Shown: positions 16,732-25,000 of the stretch, one piece after another
Layout: every line of letters starts with the position of its first letter
How positions within the stretch are numbered: the stretch's first letter is position 1
Source: Flavobacteriaceae bacterium
GTDB taxonomy: Bacteria > Bacteroidota > Bacteroidia > Flavobacteriales > Flavobacteriaceae
Assembly (NCBI GenBank): GCA_016649715.1
Contig: JAENXC010000008.1
Coordinates: forward strand, 78,435 to 142,434
Reading direction: 5' to 3'
DNA: 64,000 nucleotides
Translations under genes and position numbers: made by a program
Notes under the pieces: generated by a model
What the model was told of the DNA's origin: nothing
What the model saw: only the letters and a program-made list of their open reading frames with translations
Database searches by the model: none

Positions 16732-17619
16732 ATGACAAAACACAAAGCCGGATTCGTAAATATTATTGGAAACCCGAACGTTGGCAAAAGCACCCTGATG
16801 AATGCTTTTGTGGGCGAGCGACTTTCCATAATCACTTCCAAGGCGCAGACTACGCGCCACCGCATTTTGGGGATTGTGAACGGCGACGATTTTCAGGTGC
16901 TTTTGAGCGACACGCCAGGCATCATAAAACCTGCTTACCAATTACAGGAAAGCATGATGGATTTTGTAAAATCTGCTTTTGAAGATGCCGATATCCTTCT
17001 GTATTTGGTGGAACTGGGCGAAAAGGAACTGAAGGACGAAGCGTTTTTCAACAAAATAACCAATTCCAAAATACCTGTACTGCTTCTTATAAATAAAATT
17101 GACATTGGCAACGAAGAACTGCTTGCTGAAGCGCTGAAACTATGGCAGGAAAAGGTTCCGAATGCTGAAATTTTTGCCATTTCCGCACTTCAAAATTTTG
17201 GGGTGCCAGAAGTTTTTAATCGAATAATTGAACTGCTTCCAGAATCGCCAGCATTCTACCCAAAAGATCAATTGACGGACAAGCCCGAGCGGTTTTTTGT
17301 AAATGAAGCCATTCGCGAAAAAATATTGATTCACTACAAAAAGGAAATTCCATATTCCGTAGAAATTGATACGGAGGAATTTTTTGAGGACGAAACCATC
17401 ATCCGCATCCGAAGTGTAATTATGGTGGAACGCGAAACTCAAAAGGGAATCATCATCGGTCATAAAGGTTCGGCCTTAAAAAGAGTTGGTACGGAAGCCC
17501 GAAAGGATTTGGAAAAGTTCTTCGGAAAGCAAATCCACCTCGAACTTTATGTGAAAGTGAATAAAAACTGGCGCAGCGACGAGCGGCAGTTGCGAAGATT
17601 TGGGTATAATCAGAAGTAA
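16732..17619 (+). CDS. era: Ribosome assembly GTPase Era
   Basis: 295 aa. The N-terminal GTPase has G1 GNPNVGKST (12-20), G3 DTPGI and G4 NKID. The C-terminal KH domain contains IIIGHKGSALKRVGTEAR. Era binds the 3' end of 16S rRNA during 30S maturation. Normal length. Transcribed alone on the plus strand. Confidence 0.96.
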   Translation: MTKHKAGFVNIIGNPNVGKSTLMNAFVGERLSIITSKAQTTRHRILGIVNGDDFQVLLSDTPGIIKPAYQLQESMMDFVKSAFEDADILLYLVELGEKELKDEAFFNKITNSKIPVLLLINKIDIGNEELLAEALKLWQEKVPNAEIFAISALQNFGVPEVFNRIIELLPESPAFYPKDQLTDKPERFFVNEAIREKILIHYKKEIPYSVEIDTEEFFEDETIIRIRSVIMVERETQKGIIIGHKGSALKRVGTEARKDLEKFFGKQIHLELYVKVNKNWRSDERQLRRFGYNQK

Positions 17620-17627
17620 AATTCCAA

Positions 17628-17810
17628 ATTTCAAGCACCAAATTCCAAATAAAATTCAAAAAACAAATTTCAAATTACAACTCCAGCTTTCCCAAAGGGA
17701 TTGAGCGGTTTTTTTAAACAAGTTCTACTTTAATTTAGATTAGTCTGTTTTTAAAATTTTGAAGTTTGGGAGTTATTTGGAATTTGGTATTTGTTTATTG
17801 GAATTTTTAA
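17628..17810. repeat. AAATTCCAAAT-type low-complexity repeat around the era/membrane-protein junction
   Basis: Repeated CAAATTCCAAAT and AATTTCAAA units follow era, and a reverse-oriented set (TTTGGAATTTGGTATTTG) overlaps the last codons of the convergent membrane protein, giving its tail NKQIPNSK. Same family as the array inside metH-C. Confidence 0.5.
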
Positions 17811-18297
17811 GTGTTTCCACCATAAAATCATACAACTGCCTCATTCCCGGTTTTCCTTTTTTCTTTCCGACTGCTCCCGAAAAATAGAGCAACATCCAAG
17901 CCAAAACCAACACAATTGCGATGCCTATTTGAAGCCCGATGGGGTTTCCCAAATTGTAGTTTGAATACAGCCAAGTTGCGTTCACCATAAAGAGGATTCC
18001 CACCGCCACATGCAAAAACATAAACATCGTCCAAACGGTTGGGTTGGGTCCAAAAAAACCGTGGAGCGAACATTTGTTTTCAGAAATTTCCGATAGTTCC
18101 AAATGCAACTGTGGCGACCAAAAGTGCTGTTGGCTATTTGGGAACTTTATAAAAATTTGGTCGTCCACACAGGAAACTACAAATTTGTCTTGAGATTTTT
18201 TCACCTCCGAAAACCTTGTAAGCATCTGTGGATAGGGCATCTCCAGTTCCATTTGGAAGCGAGGACGCAATGCTATTTCGTTGGAAAGCTGCATCAA
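17773..18297 (-). CDS. Uncharacterised two-helix membrane protein
   Basis: 174 aa. A soluble N-terminal region (1-88, rich in beta strands) is followed by two membrane segments (about 90-112, TVWTMFMFLHVAVGILFMVN, and about 119-141, GLQIGIAIVLVLAWMLLYFS) and a basic tail. I do not recognise the family. The last eight residues come from an AATTTGG-type repeat, so the original C-terminus may have been different. It lies between era and der, convergent with era. Confidence 0.7.
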   Translation of the reverse strand: MMQLSNEIALRPRFQMELEMPYPQMLTRFSEVKKSQDKFVVSCVDDQIFIKFPNSQQHFWSPQLHLELSEISENKCSLHGFFGPNPTVWTMFMFLHVAVGILFMVNATWLYSNYNLGNPIGLQIGIAIVLVLAWMLLYFSGAVGKKKGKPGMRQLYDFMVETLKNSNKQIPNSK

Positions 18298-18350
18298 ATT
18301 ATTTGTTTTTTTAAGCAGTTAAAATAGTATTTTTTCTGCCAACAAAAACC

Positions 18351-18358
18351 TATTTTTG
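18351..18358 (+). promoter_or_regulatory. -7 box for der
   Basis: TATTTTTG matches TAnnTTTG exactly. It overlaps the first possible ATG (18356), so the transcript should start near 18364 and translation at the ATG 18377. Confidence 0.5.
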
Positions 18359-18376
18359 CACCCTAAAATCAAGATT

Positions 18377-19681
18377 ATGAGCATTGTTGCCGTTGTGGGA
18401 AGACCGAATGTGGGGAAATCCACTTTTTTCAATAGATTGATTCAGCGCAGGGAAGCCATTGTGGATGCCGTGAGCGGCGTTACGCGCGACCGTCATTACG
18501 GAAAAAGCGATTGGAACGGAAAGGAATTTTCGTTGATAGACACAGGCGGTTATGTGAAAGGGAGCGACGATATTTTTGAAGCCGAAATAGACAAACAAGT
18601 AGAGCTTGCCATTGATGAAGCCGATGCCATTATTTTTATGGTGGACGTGGAAAGCGGCGTAACCGGAATGGATCAAGACGTTGCCAAAATGCTTCGCCGT
18701 TCAAAAAAACCAATATTTTTAGCAATCAATAAAGTAGATGCAGCTTCACGCGTAAACGATGCATTGGAATTTTATTCGCTCGGTTTCGAAAACCAGTACA
18801 ACCTTTCCAGCATTAACGGCAGCGGAACTGGGGAATTGCTCGACGATTTGGTAAAAGCATTGCCAGATCGCGAAGAAGAAGATAACAGCGAACTACCACG
18901 TTTTGCGGTTGTTGGGCGTCCAAATGCGGGAAAATCTTCCTTCATCAACGCGTTAATCGGCAAGGACAGATATATTGTCACCGATATTGCAGGGACAACC
19001 CGTGATAGTATTGATACAAAGTACGACCGTTTTGGGTTTGAGTTCAATTTAGTTGATACCGCCGGGATTCGCAAAAAAAGCAAAGTAAAGGAAGATTTGG
19101 AATTTTATTCCGTAATGCGAAGCGTTCGCGCCATTGAGCATTGCGATGTAATCATTCTCATTTTTGACGCCACCCGCGGTTTTGACGGGCAGGTTGAAAA
19201 TATTTTCTGGCTGGCACAGCGCAATAATAAAGGTATTGTAATCATCGCCAACAAATGGGATTTGGTGGAAGATAAGGACACCAGTAGCGTGAAGGATTAC
19301 GAAAAATACATCCGTCAGCAGTGCGAACCTTTTGTGGATGTGCCGATTGTTTTTGTCTCGGTATTAACAAAACAACGCATTTACAAAGCCATAGAAACTG
19401 CTGTTGAAGTTTACCAAAACCGAAGCAAAAAGATTAAGACCAGTGAGCTGAACGAAGTGATGCTTCCAATAATTCAGGCTTATCCGCCGCCAGCTTACAA
19501 AGCGAAATACGTTAAAATAAAATTCTGTACCCAACTGCCTACGCCCTACCCAAGTTTTGCGTTTTTCTGTAACCTTCCACAGTATGTGAAAGACCCATAC
19601 AAGCGTTTCATCGAGAATAAATTGCGTGAAAACTTTGATTTTTCGGGGGTGCCGATTACGGTTTATTTTAGGAAGAAATAA
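18377..19681 (+). CDS. der: Ribosome biogenesis GTPase Der (EngA)
   Basis: 434 aa from the ATG at 18377 ([20 protein letters not shown]). The in-frame ATG at 18356 is rejected because it overlaps the -7 box. Two tandem GTPase domains: the first with [14 protein letters not shown] and NKVD, the second (from about 175) with [14 protein letters not shown] and NKWD. A C-terminal KH-like domain ends [10 protein letters not shown]. Acts in 50S subunit assembly. Confidence 0.96.
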   Translation: MSIVAVVGRPNVGKSTFFNRLIQRREAIVDAVSGVTRDRHYGKSDWNGKEFSLIDTGGYVKGSDDIFEAEIDKQVELAIDEADAIIFMVDVESGVTGMDQDVAKMLRRSKKPIFLAINKVDAASRVNDALEFYSLGFENQYNLSSINGSGTGELLDDLVKALPDREEEDNSELPRFAVVGRPNAGKSSFINALIGKDRYIVTDIAGTTRDSIDTKYDRFGFEFNLVDTAGIRKKSKVKEDLEFYSVMRSVRAIEHCDVIILIFDATRGFDGQVENIFWLAQRNNKGIVIIANKWDLVEDKDTSSVKDYEKYIRQQCEPFVDVPIVFVSVLTKQRIYKAIETAVEVYQNRSKKIKTSELNEVMLPIIQAYPPPAYKAKYVKIKFCTQLPTPYPSFAFFCNLPQYVKDPYKRFIENKLRENFDFSGVPITVYFRKK

Positions 19682-19835
19682 TATTTCATTTTTCTATTCT
19701 TTATTGCTTATTTAAATTATTTGACGCATCAACCTCTTTGTTGCTACAGAATTTATGTTAGCTGTATTCATTCAGTTATTTTTTAAGTGATTAAACTGTT
19801 TTCGCTAATTTTGGAATAACTAAATATAAAACATT

Positions 19836-20207
19836 ATGATGCCATTTATTTACAAAATTTCCTTTTTGATATTTGCCTTTTCAGGCTTCACGTCCTGTTG
19901 TTCCACAAAAAAGAATAACGTTGTTTCCGAAAACACTTCTAAAATTGAAACTCAAAATATGGCGAAGAAAATGATACAAGAAGGGTTTAGCAAAGGCACT
20001 GTTTTGTATTCCGACAAAGAAAGTGATTGCGAATACGTGCTCGTGCTTGAAGATGGAACTACAATGTTTGATCCAATAAACCTGGACAACGCTTTCAAAA
20101 AAGATGGAATGAAAGTATGGTTCACTTTCTCCCCATTAAGGAGGATGAACCGTTGCGACAAAGCGAATCCCATTAATTTAATAGATATACAAAAAAGGGA
20201 CGAATGA
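19836..20207 (+). CDS. Small lipoprotein of unknown function
   Basis: 123 aa. The signal peptide has a lipobox-like end (FSGFTSCC), with the acylated Cys near residue 22. The mature part contains a KGTVLYSDKESDCEYVLVLE segment and two further cysteines. No family recognised. A TAATTTTG box at 19806-19813 lies 22 bp before the ATG and can serve as its promoter. Confidence 0.7.
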   Translation: MMPFIYKISFLIFAFSGFTSCCSTKKNNVVSENTSKIETQNMAKKMIQEGFSKGTVLYSDKESDCEYVLVLEDGTTMFDPINLDNAFKKDGMKVWFTFSPLRRMNRCDKANPINLIDIQKRDE

Positions 20208-20362
20208 TTATTTGAGTGGTTTATTCCAAAATTAGAAATCCATTTCCTAAAGTGCATAAGTAAAAAATTGCGGGTATCCCCCGCTATCTTTTTTACTTGA
20301 ATTTTTACATATCCTGAAATTGGAAGGAAAATAGAGCCATATTCAGGATTTGTATTTGCGAT

Positions 20363-20803
20363 TTAAATTTTCTTCCCGTTAAGCACAATGCCATACGTTA
20401 TTTTCACCGAAGCCTCCAGCGTGATGGAAACCGAACAGTACTTTTCAAAACTAAGTTGCGCCGCACGGATGGCTTTTGCCTCGTCAATTTTACCTTCCAA
20501 ATAAATGGTAACGTGTATTGCCTCAAACGGTTTGGCATCGCGAACTTCCTTTCGCTTGCCTTCCACTTCCATTTTATAGGAAGTGATTTCCTGCCTTTGT
20601 TTTTTCAAAATTGAAACTACATCTATCGCGCTGCAACCGCCAACACCCATCAACAAAAGCTCCATTGGGCTTGCACCTTTTGAGCCTGCCTGCCCGTTTG
20701 GCAGGGGTTCGTCGGTTTTATTATCGATTAAAACCGAAACGCCGGAAGCACCTTTTGCTTCAAATAGATAGTTGTCGTTTATTCTGTTCAGGGAAACTTT
20801 CAT
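20363..20803 (-). CDS. OsmC family peroxiredoxin-like protein
   Basis: 146 aa. It has the OsmC/YhfA fold with the two redox cysteines in GGCSAIDVV and EKYCSVSITL and the SKGASPMELLLMG motif. It likely reduces organic peroxides. Residues 34-38 (LPNGQ), just before AGSKGASPMELL, derive from an in-frame CCTGCC palindrome; family members usually go directly from the NKTDEP-like turn to GSKGASPMELL. Transcribed alone. Confidence 0.9.
   Translation of the reverse strand: MKVSLNRINDNYLFEAKGASGVSVLIDNKTDEPLPNGQAGSKGASPMELLLMGVGGCSAIDVVSILKKQRQEITSYKMEVEGKRKEVRDAKPFEAIHVTIYLEGKIDEAKAIRAAQLSFEKYCSVSITLEASVKITYGIVLNGKKI
20689..20705. repeat. 17-bp palindrome CCTGCCCGTTTGGCAGG inside the OsmC gene
   Basis: Identical 17-mer to 14788-14804, with the flanking partial duplication (GCCTG) on the opposite side. 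In frame, encoding part of LPNGQAG. Confidence 0.85.
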
Positions 20804-20832
20804 TGTTTAAATTTTGTTTATAATATGATTTG

Positions 20833-20932
20833 AAATGACATAGGACAATAAGACGTAGGACGTATGACTAAATTATGCAGGACTCTTTTTTGTCTTATGT
20901 CTTACATCTTATAGCGAAGCGGTCTTACGCCT
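20833..20932. repeat. GACGTAGGACGTATGAC / GTCTTATGTCTTAC repeat
   Basis: An imperfect inverted repeat of the same family as 5312-5430, located between the OsmC gene and the homoserine dehydrogenase remnant. No gene in it. Confidence 0.55.
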
Positions 20933-20935
20933 TTT

Positions 20936-21337
20936 TCAATCTTTATCGCTTATTCTCAAAATATCCCCAAAAACCCCTCGAGCTGTAACAGCTGCTCCGG
21001 CTCCTGCGCCTTGGATTACAATTGGATTGTCGCCATAGCTTACGGTGTATATTTCAAAAATTGAATCGGTGCCGCGAAGAGCGCCCAACATACTATTTTT
21101 GGGAACCGAAACCAAGTTTGCATTTAAAATTGCACCCGTTTCTTTTGAAAGGTCACCGTGCAAATCTGCTACGTATCTAAAAACACAATCCTTTGGAATT
21201 AGGTTTTGAATAGAAATATCTGCAAACTCGTTGTGCAAATCCAATTCACGAGCCAAGATAAGCAATTTTCGTCCAACGTCATAGCCGCAAAGGTCTTCAC
21301 GAGGGTCAGGTTCTGTAAATCCTTTTTCTATTGGAAA
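20936..21337 (-). pseudogene. Homoserine dehydrogenase remnant (C-terminal ~130 aa)
   Basis: The open frame below the stop at 21338-21340 reads PIEKGFTEPDPREDLCGYDV then GRKLLILARELDLHNEF and ends VIQGAGAGAAVTARGVFGDI plus LRISDKD. This is the C-terminal third of the ThrA-type homoserine dehydrogenase. The NAD-binding and most of the catalytic part are missing. It is in the same frame as, and only 9 nt from, the truncated transsulfuration enzyme fragment, so one deletion appears to have joined the two genes. Confidence 0.8.
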
Positions 21338-21346
21338 TTACAAAAC

Positions 21347-21580
21347 CTAATCAATGGCAACCAGACCTGTTGCAATGGCAAAGCCAGAATAGCCGTTTTC
21401 AAGTTTTGCGACCATATCTTCAAGCACTTTGCGTGTTGGATTATTGCTTCGGGCGTAATCAAAACCTTTGTTGACGCCCGCCGCTTCTTGAATAAAAGTT
21501 GAAGTTTGGTAAACCGGTACAGCAATGGCACCCGTTAACGGATCACTTGGAATGGAATGGATAATTTTTGTTGCACTCAT
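21347..21580 (-). pseudogene. Cystathionine gamma-synthase / O-acylhomoserine lyase remnant (N-terminal 77 aa)
   Basis: The fragment reads MSATKIIHSIPSDPLTGAIA then VPVYQTSTFIQEAAGVNKGFDYARSNNPTRKVLEDMVAKLENG, the N-terminus of the Cys/Met metabolism PLP family. It stops at GLVAID-TAG, where intact enzymes continue for about 300 residues including the PLP lysine. It is still preceded by a full promoter and SAM-I riboswitch. Confidence 0.85.
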
Positions 21581-21705
21581 TTTTCTAATTTTTTTGAGTT
21601 AATAAATAGATTAAACCAAAAGTCAATTTCGAAATAAATTCGGGACAATAGAAAAATGTTAAAAAGAATGAAAGCGATTTTTCAGGAACGAAAAATTGTC
21701 TTGTC

Positions 21706-21822
21706 GTTATCTATCGTCAATTCTGAAATTTCAGAATCGTTGTAGAATGTAGCACCTTCCCCGATTAATCGGGAGGTTGCTAAGGCGTCATAGGGTCTAT
21801 TCCCTCGGCCTTTCTTGATAAC
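21706..21822 (-). promoter_or_regulatory. SAM-I riboswitch in front of the decayed met gene
   Basis: The minus strand carries the same core as the metH copy: GTTATC, AAGAAAGGCCGAGGGAATAG, ACCCTATGACGCCTTAGC, AACCTCCCGATTAATCGGGG, GGTGCTACATTCTA, and a closing GATAAC. The helix that differs between the copies keeps its pairing (CCCGATTAATCGGG). The aptamer looks intact although the gene below it is broken. Confidence 0.93.
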
Positions 21823-21852
21823 ATTTCAATAAAGGTTTGAACTTTGTGAGCG

Positions 21853-21884
21853 CAAATATAATGTCATAAAAATTTAATATCCAA
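21853..21884 (-). promoter_or_regulatory. Promoter for the second SAM riboswitch unit
   Basis: The minus strand has TTG (21882-21884), a 21-bp spacer and TATATTTG (21853-21860), a perfect TAnnTTTG box about 30 nt before the aptamer. Confidence 0.55.
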
Positions 21885-22099
21885 AAATTTTTAGAAAAAT
21901 GTAGGACTGGCCATCCCATATCAAATGGATCCCATCAAATTATATTGGTTACCAACACTTAACGAATTCAATTGCGCCATTGGATAATTAACATAAGTTT
22001 ATTATAAAACGTATTTATTGTCAGTTATCTTTCAGAGTTAATTCGTCCTTTTTCTACAAGAAAATTAACAAAAGAAATTGAACCATCAAAACTGACATT
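21885..22099. other. Intergenic region before the CheB/CheR kinase
   Basis: A/T-rich spacer between divergent units. Nothing recognisable beyond scattered A/T hairpins; no convincing promoter box for the plus-strand kinase was found. Confidence 0.4.
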
Positions 22100-25000
22100 T
22101 TGGGCAAACCAAAAAAAAATCTTACCAAATCTGCGAACAAATTTCCCGTAGTGGGCATAGGTGCCTCGGCAGGCGGTCTTGGCGCATTTAAGAAATTTTT
22201 GGAAGCAATCCCAGAAGATTCGGGCATGGCCTTCGTGCTCGTACAACACCTAGACCCCAACCACGAAAGCCTGCTGCCGGAGCTGCTGCAAAAGGTAACC
22301 AAAATCCCGGTGCTGGAGATCTCGGATGATATTAAAGTAGAATCTGATCACATATACATCATCCCCAGTAACAAAATGCTGCTGGCCAATGATGGGGTTC
22401 TGGAGCTTAGCCCCCGGCCTACTCCCGATAAGATCCAACGAAACCTGCCCATAGATCTCTTTTTCAGTTCGCTGGCAGAAGTGCACCAAACCCATTCCTT
22501 GGGCGTAGTGCTTTCTGGCACGGGTGCAGACGGAACTGCAGGACTAAGAGCTATTAAAGAAGGAGGCGGAATTACCTTTGCGCAAGACCAACAATCAGCC
22601 GAATGGGGAGATATGCCTAGGAACGCTGTAGATGCGGGCGTGGTGGATTTTATACTCAGGCCCGAGGAAATACCCGCCAAACTATTAGAGCTGGTAAGCA
22701 CTATTGATGGAAATGGTTTTGAGAAAGAGGACATTTCACAACAGGAAGAAGATGTTTTCAGAAAGATACTTTCGTTGTTGCGTATCCGGAAGGGAACGGA
22801 TTTTACTTATTACAAACAGACCACTATCCGCCGAAGGATACTCCGCAGGATGGCCATCAATAAAAACAAAAAGGCTGCAACATATCTTACCTATTTAAGG
22901 GAAAACAGGAACGAGCAGGATGTGCTGTACCAAGATTTGTTGATTCCAGTAACTTCATTTTTCAGGGATGTGGACATTTTTGACAATCTATGTGAACGCG
23001 TGATGCCACTACTGATGCAGCACAAAAAGGAAAATGATTCCATACGGCTTTGGGTGGCAGGATGCAGCACCGGCCAAGAAGCTTACTCCCTTGTTATTTG
23101 CTTGAAGGAATACCTAAATGCAAACCCGGCACTAAATGGCGACTCAATAGGTATTGCAGGCATTAAAATACAGTTATTTGCTACTGACATCAGTGAACCC
23201 GCTATAGCAAAGGCGCGAAAGGGAATGTACACCAAAAGCGAATTGGAAAACGTAAGCCCTAAGCGGTTGAAGGAATTTTTTACCAAAACCAAAACAGGGT
23301 ACCAGCTCAACAAAGAAATCAGGGAGATGTGCGTTTTTGCGGTCCACAATTTCCTAACAGATCCACCTTTTGGGAATATGGACATTATAACTTGCAGAAA
23401 TGTTCTTATCTATTTGCAGCCCTATTTGCAAAAAAAGGCCCTTAGTACTTTTCATTACTCCCTAAATGAAAGCGGGTATCTGCTGCTTGGAAAATCGGAA
23501 ACAGACAGCAGCAAGTCAGATCATTTTACATTAGTAAACAAAAACGACAAGCTATTTATGCGGAAAAACACAGCAACATCTGCTATGAAGTCATCCGCGA
23601 GGCATAGCGAACATAGGTTGCATAATGATATTGAGCCCGAAGCCGAAAAAAAACGCACCGATTTTCAAAAAATAGCGGACGAATTGTTATTAAGCCGTTA
23701 CACTCCTGCCAGCATCGTGGTGAACGAAGCTATGGAGATTGTTCTTTTTCACGGCGATACCAACAGCTATTTGGGCCAGCAAGGTGGCAAACCCAGCCAC
23801 AACCTTATCAAGATGGCAAAAGGAAGTTTGGCGTTTGAGTTGCGAAACATCATCCATAAAGTAAAAAAAAGTGGCACTTCGGTTACAAAGGAACGTATCC
23901 CTTTTGTTGTAAACGACGTTCAGGAGATGATCTGCATAGAGACCGTGCCGCTTCCCAATGTGGTGGAACCGCATTATTTGATATTGTTTCACCAGCGGTT
24001 GGCAGCCCTGGAAGATCCTACCCTAAATAAAAAAACTTCCAAAAATGACGAAAAGGACCTGCGCATCAAGCAATTGGAAAAAGAGCTTGAGCAGACCCTT
24101 GAAGATATGCGCGGCACCACCGAGGACCAAGAGGCCGCCAATGAAGAACTGCAAAGCGCCAACGAGGAACTGCTGAGCGGAAGCGAGGAATTGCAAAGCC
24201 TGAACGAGGAACTGGAAACCAGCAAGGAAGAGCTGCAGAGCACCAATGAAGAGATCACGGTAATAAACCACGAGCTCATCAACTTGAACGAGCTGGTAAC
24301 CGAAGAGCGGAATTATGCCGAAGCCATCGTGGAAACCATCCATGAACCCTTGATGGTTTTAGACAAGAACCTAAAAGTGACCACCGCCAACAGTGCTTTT
24401 TATAGAACCTTCCGTGTTAAAGAAGAGGAAACGGAAGGCAAGTTGATCTATGACCTTGGCAACAACCAATGGGACATCCCCGAACTACGGAGGTTGCTTG
24501 AAACAATCCTACCCAAAAAAGATAGCCTTGACGATTTTGAGGTAATCCACACTTTTGAAAACATAGGAGAACGCACCATGCGCCTAAATGCAAAGGAGAT
24601 CCAGCGAGAGGACCGATCCAAAAACTTAATCCTTTTGGCCATTGAGGATATTACTGAGCAAAAACAACTTCAGGCAAAAGAACAGGAACACTTAGCGAAA
24701 TTCAAAAACTTAATTATGCAGGCCCCTGTTGCTATTGCGTTTTTAAAAGGCAAAGATTATCATGTGGAATTAGCTAACGATTTTTATCTACAACTCGTGG
24801 AAAAAGATAACAGTATTGTGGGCGAACCCCTTTTTGAATCCATGCCCGAGCTAAAAAAACAAGGGATCAAGAAATTGTTGGATTCCGTGATGAAAAGTGG
24901 GGAAGCCTATCATGCCGAAGAAATAGAAGTGATTATCTCGCGGAAGAAAAAAAGCAGGAAGGGGTTTTATGATTTTGTGTGCCAGCCCCTGTTGAATGAA

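Noticed and set aside
18356..18376. Upstream ATG for der (MHPKIKI extension)
   Set aside because: It overlaps a perfect -7 box and adds residues not seen at the start of Der proteins.
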